Translations under genes and position numbers: made by a program
From: Colius striatus
Lineage: Eukaryota; Chordata; Aves; Coliiformes; Coliidae
Direction of reading: 5' to 3'
DNA: 64,000 bases
NCBI RefSeq assembly: GCF_028858725.1
Contig: NC_084759.1
Span: forward strand, 90,330,889 to 90,394,888
The notes under the pieces: model-generated
What the model saw: the letters and a program-made list of their open reading frames with translations, nothing else
Databases searched by the model: none
What the model was told of the DNA's origin: nothing
Part shown: positions 36,581 to 49,800 of the stretch, piece by piece
How the letters are laid out: each line of letters opens with the position of its first letter
How positions within the stretch are numbered: the first letter of the stretch is position 1

Positions 36581-37229
36581 AGACTGCCGTGGGAGCGTCA
36601 CCTCAAACCTATCTCCTGTTGTTTCAAAACTTACCGGTATAAATGGGACGGAGGCACAGGAAGCGTCTGTCCGGGCCCCAGGGACTGCTCCTCCCTGCCC
36701 GCGGCACAGCACCCCACTTCTCTCCCGGAGCCCTCAGCTGCTGCTCCGGTAACACATGGATACCAAAGATTCTAAGAACGGAAAGAGCAGACCCTCTTTG
36801 TTTAAACGTCTACCTGCCTGATGAGCAAAGTCTGCAGGAAGAACAGACCCCTTTGTGTAGTTAGTCACAAACGAGATAAGCAAGTCTGCGTGCTAAAAGG
36901 CAATTCGGGTGCCAGTCAGTACTGAGCATCCTGGTTCTGCTGAGTGCAGAAACTGCCAGCTTGTGAGTTGTGACCATATACGTGCGAACTGAGTTAAAGT
37001 TTACCTCAAAACGGCCATCAGATACCCTTGCCCTTGCATGGAGGCAGTTTCACAATGCGCTAGCATATGCGTTAGATTTATATCAATATTCATTTTCTTC
37101 ACGTATATAATGAGCGTGCTTTTGTCCCTTGGTATGCGTGCTAGGAGAAACCATCCCCGTGCATCCGGCGCTGCAATACGGAATGACTGCCTTCTACAAC
37201 TGCTCTTTAAATTACCGACTTTTACGGTA

Positions 37230-37800
37230 ACACCACCACAAGCAGAGCCACTCTCGGCAGCCCGGTCCCGGCCAGGGGCGCCACTGAGCCCGGCTCATGT
37301 CTCTGCCCGTGCCCAGCAAGCCCGGTGCTGCGGGCTGAGGCGGTAACAAACGCCAGCTCCAACTCTCGCCCGCGGAGCGGGAGGGGTTACCATAGGGGGT
37401 GGGGTCGGCGACGCGGCGTGACGCCGAGGCACCTCCTTCCCGCCCTCATTCCCTCGCTCGTTGCTTCTCTCCATTCCTCATTCTCTCACACGAAGCTGGC
37501 TGCGGTCCCCGGTGCGATGCGGCCCCGCGCTGCCCTCGCTGGCGACGCGCAGGTAGCGTCCGCCCGCGGGACCGCCACAGCCCGGTCAGGGTGTGTGAAG
37601 ACCCTGGCGCAAGGGGGGTCGGCTCCACCGAGGAGGAGGAGGAGGATGGGGGTAAAGGGGAGTGGGCGCTGCCCGCTTGGACCTTGTGAAGCCCTGGGAG
37701 GGGCGATGGCGGGGTCCGCGCAGCGAAGCTCCGCGGGAGGGCAGCGAGTACCGTGGTAGCGCTGGGGAGCTGCCTGTGCGAGGCCCGCAGGAGCTTGGTC
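37230..37800 (+). promoter_or_regulatory. CpG-rich promoter zone at the HSF2BP 5' end
   Basis: A second CpG-dense block, separated from the RRP1B one by about 0.6 kb of lower GC content, covers the proposed HSF2BP first coding exon. It includes a CRE-like GTGACGCC near 37418. Together the two blocks form a divergent promoter interval of about 1.1 kb between the two start codons. Confidence 0.65.
37517..37552 (+). CDS. HSF2BP: HSF2BP coding exon 1 (tentative start)
   Basis: ATG followed by RPRAALAGDAQ and a donor CGCAG|GTAGCG in phase 0, which joins in frame to exon 2 (KTETKEEF). This gives 15 residues before TKEEF, the same as in human HSF2BP, but the sequence itself is not conserved. An alternative in the same CpG block is ATG at 37706 (MAGSAQRSSAGGQR) with a weak GTACCG donor. 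Exon 2 has no suitable ATG, so an upstream coding exon is needed. Confidence 0.5.
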
Positions 37801-40800
37801 AGTGGGGCTCGCTGCCTGTGGCCTTGATGGCTGCTCGATGGGCTCCTGCCCGCAGTGTTGACTCATAATACACCTGTGGGTGAGGGTGAGGAACCCTTCT
37901 TCTTCTAAAGGGGGAAGAGCATCGGGGAAGGTGTGTAGAGAGACAGCGACTGGTGGAGAGCAGAGAGACAGATGGTTGTGGTTACATGCTAGGTGTTCAT
38001 TGCCAGCTGGCATCTCTGCCTGGTTCTGGCCCCTGTTGGGCTAGGAAAGGGGATTCGAGTCGTGCAGGTCATTAGCTAAGGTATACAACTAGTAACTTGA
38101 CCGTTGTGCAAGAGGTCTGTGAGGACTCAAGTAAAATTTCCTGCATCCAGTAGCTGTAAGGGGCTGGACTGAAAACTTATGTTTTCCAGTGTCTGTATTT
38201 CTTTTTAACCTAATGGGGGGAGATGTGGACTCTCTGCTTTAAGCAGAGAAAATACATGGGAACTGCAATATTACAAAGTTCTATGCTTAGCCGGTAATTG
38301 CCTGTGGTAACTATAAATGAGATTTTATTTTCTCCCATATCGGCTATTTCATATCTTAATTCCAGTACTTCAGTAGCGTATTTTATTTGGCTTTAGCTTC
38401 TGTTAGTGAATATACCTGTATCAAATTGCGCTCCATAATTTTGAGCAATACTGAATCGTGCTTCTGTCCTTCCCATCTGCTGACTTGGAGACGGTATTTT
38501 TCTATGGAATCCTGTTGCCACATGTTTATTTCATACTTTTGTGAGACCTAAGTGAGCTGTATTTTTCTTGGATCATGTAATGTGGTAGAACTTGGCCATA
38601 CTAACTCTGTCATAATCACTTATTGCAGCTTAGTGCATACAAAGTAAAATCTTCTATACTTTATTGTGGCTCTGATGCTTCTCAACCAGGAAAGCTGATA
38701 CTAGCCTGTTCTGTCCCTACAGCTGAAATAGAGTAGAAAGCAAAACTGAAAGGGAATGTCTAACCTGAGGAGGTGGGGAAGCAGAAAGACAGAATTGTAG
38801 GAAATAGGAAGGGTAGAAATGTTGGGGTAGGTTTGTGCCTGTGATAGTGACCTCTATTTGTCTTGTGCAGCTGGACTGTGGGGATGGCCTGTTTTGTACC
38901 TGGAGAGGAGATAGTTTCTTATATTGTTCTGTAATACCCTCTTCCCCCAGAATGTGTTACGTAAAGTCTCTTATTTTTTTCTGCACCAGTCTCAATGCAG
39001 TGCAAAACAGTACAAAGACGTGTTAGTTTTACTTTGTGAAAGCATATTAGGTGATTAATTTTTTTAGGCAAAGGATGCAAAACCTTCTTTATATCAGTGT
39101 GTATATGGTAGTCTTAAATTGTACAGCAGTGTGCATGTTACGTAGATCTGAAATGGGAGTTTAGGAGTTTTTTGGTTCAGAAATTTCTCTATGATTTTAA
39201 AATCAATGCACATTCTCTCGAACTGTGGAATTAAAGTTATTTTATAGCAGTAGCTTTGCAGAACAAGAAACTAGAAACATTTTTCGTCTTAACTGTGGAT
39301 TAAATCACTTTTGTGTGGAATTGGGTTGCAACTGGTTGCAAATATTTTTTTGCTCCTCACAAAAGGAATTCTTTTGAAAAAATACACTTTCCTGTAAAAG
39401 AAATGTTGTAATTTTAGCAAGGTGACTGAGCATCCTACAAATATTTGAATTAATTAAAAAAAAAAAGAGTTATTGTATTCCTTACAGCAATCTTGACACA
39501 ACAGCCTGGCACGTGCATAGATGTTCATGTTTTAAAACATGAATGTTACTCTTTACTGCATTCTGAGGTGCACCGTACACGTTCTAGGTGAAGAAACACA
39601 TGCAGAGAGGTAATATGATTTGCTTTAGATCAGAGTGGCAAAAATCAGATCACAGTCAAAGAGTCCATCTTGGAGACTTTTGGATTTAGTTATTACTGGA
39701 TAGTTCCCTTTTAAAAACTTATGAATTTCTGGAAAAAAAAAAAAACCAACCCAAAACCCCAGAGGAATGTTTTTTGTCCAAGGGAAGGGATTCAAGCAGA
39801 AATGCAGTGCAAGGCTGTAGTGGTGTTTTTGGCTGGTTGTTGGTTTGTGTTTTGTGTTTGTTTTGTTTTAATTTCAGAAGACTGAGACCAAAGAGGAATT
39901 TGTTAAAATTAGAAGGAGGGATTTGGAAAGGCTGACAACTGAGGTTATGCAATTGCGGGATTTCTTACCCAGAATAATAAATGGGGATATCCTTGGGACG
40001 TTCCAGAAACTGGATGCTATCGAATCAAGTGAGTAGTACTATGTTATAAGCTCTTACAGTTTCTGAAGCCAAAACTACATAGAACAAACTGTCACGGGCC
40101 TACAAATAGTTGTAGCGTTTGTGGAGGTATTCCAGATTAATGATGATGTTCAGTGACTGCTTCAGTACATTAATGTGTTTGTAATAAGGAAGATTACAAA
40201 CAACTGGAAATAATTAGACATGTCAAATTAATCTTTTGAAACTGTTTTACTGTGGATGAAAGCACACTTAGTTCAGGCAACAGAGGAAGCTGTGTCAGGG
40301 AAAAAGTGATTTCCCTTTAAGAAAAGGCAAAAGCATTCTGTTTTTCAAAATGTCAATTCAGGTGCACAGCAAAAAAACCCCCTATGGTAAATAATTGTGG
40401 ATAAAATGTTAAATTTAAAGGAATAAAGACAATATTGTTGTATTTAGCCTTTCTTTTTAGCTTGTATGCCTTTATTGCCATAAACGTTTTAAAAAAAATG
40501 TGAAGACTATTTGTTATAAAGGTCTTTCTACTGCGATCTCCAAAGTCCCAATTTTTAAGTGTTAAAATTCTCTGTGAATTGTTTTTTCAACAATTGAGCA
40601 CTCCCAACATGCCAACAGGACCCAGTCTGAATTAGCTCCATCCCTAGCCTGTAGTTTTTGTGCAGCAGTATGATTCACCTGTTCTCCTAGGAATTAGCTT
40701 TCCTTGACGAGACATGGGGCAAGCACTGAGACAGATCACAGAGTGTATCTCTTCTAGACTATCAAGTGATTCATTGAAAATTAATTTGCAATGGCAACCT

Positions 40801-43800
40801 AAGAAAGAGTAAGATAAAGCCTCCCCGTCTCCTCTGCCAAATAATATATTGGGGCAGCGCTTCCAGCCGCCTCAGTGATCCACTCTTTGGAAAGATTCTT
40901 CCATTCCATCAAATCCTAACAGTTGAAAAGACTGTACCATCTCTCCTGCTGCCAGTCTGAATGTCATCTCTGTCACAAGAGGTGATGTAAGATCTGGAAA
41001 TATTCTCTTTGTCCTTTTGCAAGATATCGAGGACTGTTTCCAGTTGCATTAAGTGTTCAAGATTCTCAACTAGTCAGATCCTTGTTTCACCTACTCGAAG
41101 TGCTCACTCTCAAGATTTCTTACATTGATCCTTCTTGTGTTCCTTGTGCCAGGCATCAGGGAGACACTGTCCAGGCCTTTCAGTGGCAGACTTGTGGCAT
41201 CAACATGCTTGTTTTAAGACTTTCCTTCAGATGTTCTGCTGCCTGGCCAATGTTCTCTGGGTCTTTTGGAGGAGTACCTGAAGCTGACTTGGCCTTTAAA
41301 CTCTCATGAGTATACCCCTGCAGTGGAGCTTTCTCTTGCAGTTAATGAGTTGGAATTTTTATTCAGGCTCTTGCCATTGTTTGCCCCTACAGTTGGACAA
41401 GTGGTGGTTTTTTCTACTCCAATCTGCTCCTACCCCTGAAGCATGCAATAAGGTAGACTGAAAGGAGGCTTTGGAGCATACAATTCACAAAAGGTTGGAC
41501 ATCACAGGGACAAAAGCAGCCTTCAGTCTTGGAATGGTGAGCTCTTGGGTGCTATTTACTAAATGCAATCTCTTGGTGTTGTCATTTGAAGCTTACAGAA
41601 GTCCTGGCTGCTACTAGAGATATTGTTCTTGCAGAAGTCTGATGGGCAATTTGTACATCTCTAGACTGTCATCAGGTATTGCAGCTTTTTAAGTATTGTA
41701 AACATGAAGTGGTTAGCAGGTGCTCGTGCTCCTCAAGATGTGCAGATTATAGTCAGAGAGTTTCAATACCTCTGGCTCATTCAGTTGTGACACTGATGGA
41801 GTCTGGAAGAGCTTTGAGAAACCTTGAGATCTGTTTCACTTGTATATCTAGGTCAATAGGATACCCATTTGTTATGGGAGCATCCCATAGTTAGTATCTG
41901 AGATCTGAGCCTGCAACAGTCATTGCAACCAACACCTACGTTTCAAGCTGGTGTCAGGGTCCTCACTAAAGCTTTTGCCAGGGTAATCATTCGTTTCAAA
42001 AAGAAAGGTCCATTTTGTTCTTACTACACTCCTCAGAAATAGTGCTTGTTCCTAGGAGTCTTAGAAAAAATAGCTTCAATAGATTTTCTGTATTATTATG
42101 CATATGTTTATGGAATTCTGTCTGCTGAGGAAGTGTGAAAAATTGCATTTAACATTGATCTAACATTTGGAGCAGTAGAATTGTAATTCCACCACTTGTT
42201 GGCATTCACTGTAATTGTACTCCCAGTCCCAGAGCTTTGAGATTAGATCTGTGGTCCAGAAAATCTCCTAATGTGACTATAGCATGGAGAGAATGAGTAC
42301 AACCCAGGCCTGAAATGCAGGCCTCCTTTCATTGCGCCCAATGCCTTATTCTTTTGAATCTGCTGTCTATCTTGGGAGCAAATGCCACTTCTTATTAGAG
42401 TCCAATTTACTGCTGCAGTGGTAAAGTCACATATTTCCTGTAGGTATAGGGATGCCATTTCATATTTTTCTGCTGCTCCAAGTTGATAGTGAAAGCTGCT
42501 TCTTCACTTGGTGGAGGTAGACAGTCTGAGCTTCAACGTTTTAGTGTCAAGAGAGAAGGATCTTTCTTACCGGGGCTGAGACTTGCTGCCAGTGGGAGAA
42601 CCTGTCGGGCATCCCAGTGTGCTGCTCAGAACCATGGTGTGCAGGAGTGAGCGGCACAGCTGTGGCCTTTGGTGTCAGCAAAATGTCTGCTGCTCGATGT
42701 CAGGGGACTGTCAAATGTAGGGACTGATGCATGCAACCTTAAAGTCTCTTCAGAGCAAAGCTGTGCACAGCTGGGAGAGCTGACTGGGTATCACAGAGGG
42801 AGTTTCCATGCATGCATCACAGCTAGAAGCATGTCGCTTTTCAGCAGCTTCCTATTTGTTGGTATAATATTGGTAGAAATATTACTCATTTGTTGTTTTT
42901 TCTCTTGATGTAAAACATGCCTGCTGGCTGTGCTGATGCTGGATTCAGAGTGAATCCATCCTCTCAAAGGCTGGAAATGATTCTTTTTACTCAGGAGAGC
43001 ATGTTTCCTTGCAGTGAGAGAGATTTTTAACTGGATGTACTTATCTGACAAGGATAAACAGGGTCTTGGTCTGCTGTTGGTAAGCAGAACATGCCGTGCT
43101 TGTGCTCAAGGTGTCTTTGTCACGTACTTAACTTACACCCACATAGGTGCATGGGACTGAATTTTTTTCCTTGACAGAAGAAAACTTCCTGCTATGATTA
43201 GAGTTATTCCTCAAAAACTCGATGAATCCTCAAACCTTCCTTCTGCCCCCTTTCATTCTTTTCCTTTGTATTGCAAGTTGGAAAGTACTGAGTGCTTAAA
43301 GAGCATGACCTGGCACGTGTTTCCTAAGGAGTGGACTCTTGCCTTTCCTCTTTGATATCCTTTAAAAAGTCTTAGTGTTGGCTTTGAATCACAGAAGGGC
43401 TGGGTGGAAATGTGTTCCACCTCTGTAGAAAAGCTTTTTGTGCCTAGGTTATACTTGCTACTCGAAGCAAAGTGTGTATTTTTGAGGTGATAATATTTTA
43501 TCTATTAGGACCAAAAAAGTATTTATTTCCAAAGAAAGTAGAGTTACTAAATAAAATGCCAAAATTAGAGCCCTATGGATAATAAGGACTCTTGATTTTA
43601 ATGATGTTATGTTTTTGGATATGCTTTTTGGAAAATGCCTTCAAAACTATTGACTACATATCAGGGGAAGTATTTGAAGTGTGTTAAGCCATAAACCATG
43701 CTCTCATGGTCCTTGAAGTGAGGTTAGCTTGTTTTTAAGCTAACCAAAATTGCAGTAGGTGATGTTTTGACATTACTTTTTGGAATTACTTAAGTATGTC

Positions 43801-46800
43801 TCCTGTTTTTTTTGGTATAAATATGAAGCATCCAGAACCATGTTTTTTGAAGTAAAATGCAGTATGTAAAATCTTACGAAATATTACAAAATGAATTTTT
43901 CAAAATAGATCTTGTGACTGGGAAATATGATACTTTTAGCTTGATCTCCCTTCAGTAAAATGACGTGTTTAAATTGGAATGTTTTCCATGATGATCAGAG
44001 ATCATTTCCATGATCAGAGATCATCAATTTCCAATTGATAAGAGATAATTTTTTTTAAGGGAATCTTAAAATTTGCTTGTCACATACATAATGTTTAAAT
44101 AGTTTGTAATGTCATATATTACTTAATAAACATTTCAGATGTTTGGAGGAGTTGTATTTAATTCTCACTGTTCATATAATTTGTACATTGTGTATTGAAA
44201 CATTCACTTCTGCCTGATCTTGGTTTTCTTTTTCTTTAGATTTTCACTATGCTTACTGAATTTCAAAGGTGCTAGACGTGAAAACCATCATGAAAACCAA
44301 TAATAAAGTAGAAAATCGAATAAATTTTTTACAACCCCTGAGGAGCTAGAGCTCAGTTCCAGAATGATATCTAATCAGCACACAGTATTTAACAGCTAGA
44401 TGTGGTTCTTTTAGTCTTTCCCATTTTTAAATCAGAAATATGTATTTGGTTAGTTTCTTGTGAGAACTGTCGAAACGTGGCAAATTGCACTATACCAGTG
44501 TCGCCACGAGGAGGTGATCTAACACAAGCAAAGAGTTAAAGCACCTCGTTGAAGTTTCAGTTGGTGTGTTCTGTTTTTTTCATTTAGTGCAAACCCCTTG
44601 GGTCATAACTTATTACTTGATTTATCTGATTTATCCTGCCACAGACATGGAGAAAAAGGAGGAGGAAATAGAGCAGCTGAAAATGGATTGTGGACACTTC
44701 AGAGCCCGTCTGGAAACAGCCCAAGCAGATTGCATGAGAGAGAAGAAGGTATATTGGTATCAATGTATTGGTGAGAATATTGGTATCTGTATACTTGAGT
44801 TTTAATAACAAAAGCAGTAAGGATCAGTTTTTCATGTTTGTGTCACAAAATACATCCTCAGCCTGAAAAACAATGTGGGGGGTTTGGACTAGAGGTGATA
44901 TCTAAAGGTCCCTTCCAACGCCTACCATTCTATGATTTCTATTTACATAGTCAAATGGTGAGTAAATTACTTATATATAAGCTCATAACTGATTTTTTTC
45001 TTCTTTGATATTTTTGGAGCAAAAAGATCAGTATTTTGAGTAGACAAAATATAATATGATGCAGTACCCAGAAGTATTCAATGTGTACAAATAGAGGCAC
45101 CAAGTGTCTGTTGGTCTCCCACATTAGGTAGATAACTCTTGCTTAACTTCATGGATCTCTCTTCTATATTGTGTGAGGTGTGGTTGTGTGGGGTTGCATT
45201 ACAGGCTTCTTGACTGGATTGGTTTTGGTGTATGTAAAGTTAAAAATCAATCATTTGTTTCTGTTAACGTGTTGAAACATAACCTTGGGTATTTGGGAAG
45301 ATTGTGATGTAGCTGAGATCAAAAAGGCCTTCATGGAATCAGTTATTTTGAATTTAAGGTAACTATAATGTATTTTCAAAGAAGATAATAGAAGATAAAT
45401 TGAACAACTCAACATACAAAATGAAACTGGCTTCCCTTTTGACTTGCTGTGGGCTGTGTGCCTTTGTTTAGTTTTGATAGTCTTAATGCACCTATTGATC
45501 TAATTGCTATGTACAGCTGTGAGTCAAAGAACAATTACAGGGCTCCTTTTGCCCTGTCAATATTGTATTTAGTGATTATGAGAGAAGAGATTGTTAACAA
45601 TGAAGAAATAACAAAGACTATGACTTCTCAGACTGTAGGTCTTTCTTGAATCCCAGTGGCTTCACAGAAGATCCCACAGACTACTGACTTAATTTCTGAG
45701 AGTGTGAGAAACAGTTGTGATTATTTGCTACAAAAGTTCATTTCCTTGGAGCAGATAGATGTCTTCAGTAGTCAGCAGAAGTTCAATTTGTTGGTTTTCT
45801 AGACTTGGCATCTGCTAGCCTTGGGGTTGTACAAAGACAGATTAATCTGCAGAAGTTGTTTCATTTTTGAAAAGTGATAAAGGAAGAGATCAAACATGCA
45901 GCTTTTAGGGCACATTTATATGAACAAGTAATTCTGGAATGAAGTTTGATGTGACTATAAAGTATGATTGAAGAGTTGTCTATCTGGTTATTTCTTGCTT
46001 CAAAAAAAGTATCTTCTGGGATAGCTGTTACAGTTCAGCTATAGGGACTCCAACAGTTTTGCTGTGTACCTAGGTCTTGCACTTAGTTGTACAAGCATCT
46101 GTGATAAAATGTCTGAAGGATTTAAAGTTATTGCTTTAGGTATTAATTTAGTGGGTCCCAAGTGGGTCTTGGTTTTATTACAAAATAAATGGCAGGTGGT
46201 TTAGATTTGTGATTTCTTTTGGATTACTGAAGCACAGGTAGTATACTAAGAGTAGTTGCTGTCTTGGTGTTCCTGATCAGAGCTCTCATATCTTTGCTGT
46301 TGTGTAGTATCTACCAGTTGTCTAAATGGCTTCTATTTTGTACCAAAAAGGTGTATTTGAGTGGATTGTGCTTATGTATGTTGTGAAATTCTTTACCTCT
46401 TTGGGATAAAAGAAGATAGTGTATGCATATGTGTGATTTTTGTTCAGTTAATAACTTTGCAGAGTGTTTTTTCTTTCTTTTTTTTTTTATTTGGGTTGCT
46501 ATTCTGCTACAGGCCTCTGTGAGTAATAGCTTCTGAATTATTTTCTACATATTTATCTTCTGAAGGGAAAGGAAACGATTCACTGAAACATAAAATAAAG
46601 GTATTTTCTAGTTGAGCAGTGCCCTTTTCTTACGGGATCATAAATCAATATTTTGTTTTCCAAAACTTCTGTGCAGTGCTATATCACCGATTAGGGAATT
46701 GCTGTGCTTTCTGAACCTGAGCAAAGCTTGAAGTGCACATGGTGTTCTTGGCTAATGTATTCTTTATCTGTCTTTTCATATTTACGTACTTGAGCACTGC

Positions 46801-49800
46801 TATATCCTCACACCTTGACCCTTTCCTGAAGATGGTGGTGTTGCATAGCACAGTGATTGTTCTGTGATGTGAACTCTCAGAAGTGTTGCTTGCAGCTAGG
46901 TTATTTGCTTTTTCAGGCTCTGTTTATTTTCCTGGCTCTTGAGTGAAATATTTTATCTTTGCTCTCAAGTTGCTTTTGAGCTGTTAAAAATTTTGGCATT
47001 TCTTGTACTGGCTTTGCATCCTTGTTGGTGGATCTAGCTCTGGTATTACAGTTTTATGTCTTACTATTCAGTAGCATCCAAGTGCAAAATGCAAATAAAA
47101 TGTTTAAGATACGTTTTCCTAAGACAAGGACAATGCAGAAAAGACAGAGAGAGACAATATAGGAGTTAGCCAGGAAGATGCCTGTGAACATTTCATCAAT
47201 GCACGTGGTGATGGAAATGCTGATAGGTCTGGCAGTGAGTTATGTAAATTATAAAAATGCTCTAAAAAATTCAAGTATTAAGAAATAAGAGCCTTTTTTT
47301 GAGACTTCCATGCCTAGAGAATCGCCAGCAAGTGTAAGGCTTTTGCATACATTAAACTATAAAATGAAAAAGACTCTAGAGAGCAAATATGCACAGAAAT
47401 CTGCTTGATAAATTAACAAATCCCAGCATTTGTATTCCTTTAGCAGCATGATGAATCGGACTGTCAGGTGTGATACAGGAGGGCAGGTAGTTAATTGATG
47501 ATAGAGTACAAGCAGCTTTCTACTGGTTGATGCCACATTACATACATTTTCAGATGAGCTTGCATTCCTGTTCTTTCCAAACCCTCAACACAAAACATCA
47601 AGATAACCCTTCAAATGAAATACTTATTTTAGAATTTTGATGGAAATACATGATAGAAAGTTTTGTTCTGTTTACTTACTTTCAAAACTGACATACAAAA
47701 GATCCCTTCTCATTTCCCAGTGCTTCATCCTGATAGCTAAACACATGGGAGGCTGGGCTGAGGAGAGTGGTTTCTGTGGTGAATCTGAAAATCCCATACC
47801 CCTAAAATGCGCAGTGCAAGATTCTTCTGTTCTTTTGACATTGGGTGATCTGTGGTTGTCTCCCTCTGTCTTTTTAATACTTGAGTCAGCAGAATTTTTC
47901 TTGACTGGCCATTATTTTCCCCTGCAGCACTGTCTAATACCCCCCTAGTCAGAGTTAACAGGGAGCCCCCACCTACCTTGAAAGACCACAGACTGCAGTA
48001 TCCCTGCCTTCATCTCACTGTCTGCACTAGCTCCAGCTGAGAAGTGCATCAGCTTCACTACCCCTGTAGCATTTGGTAAGAAGCCAGTGAAGACCTAAGT
48101 CATAGTTAATCCCATGACATTCTTCTTGCTAGCTTCCCATGTGATTGGAAAAAAGTACTGCCAAACTGAAATTGTGTCCTGGTCATATTGAATTGCTCTG
48201 TTCTGTCTTCATGTTTTATGGCAAGGACCACTGAGTGGCTTCAACTAACATGATTGGATGTGTGATGGTGCCTGGGCTTTCTTGATATGAAAGGCCTTCT
48301 AAACTGCAAATCTTAGGTGTGTTTTTTCCAGGGACTCTTGTCTCACTTTTCCACCACTGATCAGGAATATGCCAATAGAAAAAAAAATTTGGAAGAGACC
48401 AACAGTGTTTAGCTGAGATATCCAGCAATTCTACCACGTTGCTAAGGCAGAAGTCTATTTTGAAAAACAAAACAACTCTTCTCTTCCTATAAGATGTTTT
48501 CAGTATCTTTTATAAGGTGTCTGAAACGTCTGGCCTCTGATGCTGAAATCCCTTGTCTCTTGAAGAGATGTGTAGCTATTTGCTTAGGAGGAGTGGAGTC
48601 TCCTATCAGACTTCTCTAGGTGCCACTGAGTCTCAGTAGGTTGCTTGGTCTGACCTTGTGGACAGGCTTCTGTTTCCTGTCAGCTTCCACAGTGTACTTG
48701 CATACTTTCTCTCCTGAGCTGTATCTAAGTAGTATCTGCCACTGTTGTAAGTTTGCCACCCTGCCACCCCCCTACTTCATATGGCCATGATGTTGTTTCT
48801 TGTTCTGTCCCTTAGCCTAGAAATATGTTTTGGCTGTCATGAGGCACAACCAAAATCTCTTTACGCTCTTTCAGGAGAAACTGCACCTCCGCCAGCAGCT
48901 GAATGAAGCCAAGCAACAACTCCTGCAGCAAGCAGAGTATTGCACAGAAATGGGTGCAGCGGTGTGTACGTTGTTGTGGGGTGTATCTAGCAATGAGGAA
49001 GCTGTTAAAACCATTCTAGGAGGAGTAAGTATGGCAGGTGAATACTTATCGGTGGTAATGCTGTTAGGCCTTTAAAATTAAGGACCTTGCTCTGTAACAC
49101 ACTTTAGTATAAGGATATGTTCCAGAAACTAATTGGACAGCAAAAATATTTTCTGAATTATGACTTCTTTGGGGAACCATCGATCCTCATTTAAGAAGTG
49201 TTGGAACTCTAAAGTGATCTGAAGCAGACTGGGAATAAATGCAGCAATTAACTTTTATGTTGCCAGCAAAGGATTACCTGCTTCCAGTTTAACTGTGTGT
49301 GGTGAAAAACATGAATACAGCCAGCACAATGTAAATATCTTTGCAAGCTAGCAGCAGAAGAAAATATTTCATGCCACTTGCAGAAGTTCCTATACCTGTA
49401 GAGAACTTGGAGGAGCTGTTTCCATGGAAGGAAGATAGATCTATTAATTCTCAGCTCCTTTAGACCTAATGCTGCTGTTTCTTCTGGCTTGATTTTTTTT
49501 TTTTTTCCCCAGCAGCATGATGAACAGCTGAGTGAATAGGATTAGTTAATTATAGTAAGAGGTAAACTAGTGTGTTTGTAAGACATTTTGCAGCTTGAGT
49601 GCACCAAAATACAATTATAAACTTCATACTGGATGTTAAAAGGCAATACAGTGATAGTTTTCAATGATGATTTCTCATGATTCAGGGTCCTAGCAGCAGC
49701 AGTTACTAAGGAATGAAAGTCTGTAAAAATACTATATAAAGCAGTTAAAATAGAAAAAAAGAGGCAGATGTACTACAGAGCCCCACATAGCAACAAAAAC

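Larger units (their letters stand above)
37553..44644 (+). other. HSF2BP introns 1 and 2 (exon 2 lies inside)
   Basis: Introns 37553-39877 and 40029-44644. Stretch 40600-43300 is somewhat less AT-rich than its surroundings but gave no recognisable protein or repeat. A T/G-rich tract at 39820-39876 precedes the exon 2 acceptor. Confidence 0.65.

Noticed and set aside
37486-38013. 175-codon minus-strand frame at the HSF2BP 5' end
   Set aside because: Long frame caused by high GC content; antisense to the HSF2BP first exon and without known domains.
41082-41894. Possible degenerate coding or processed pseudogene in HSF2BP intron 2
   Set aside because: Composition is less AT-rich than neighbours, but I could not match any frame to a protein or repeat; left unnamed.
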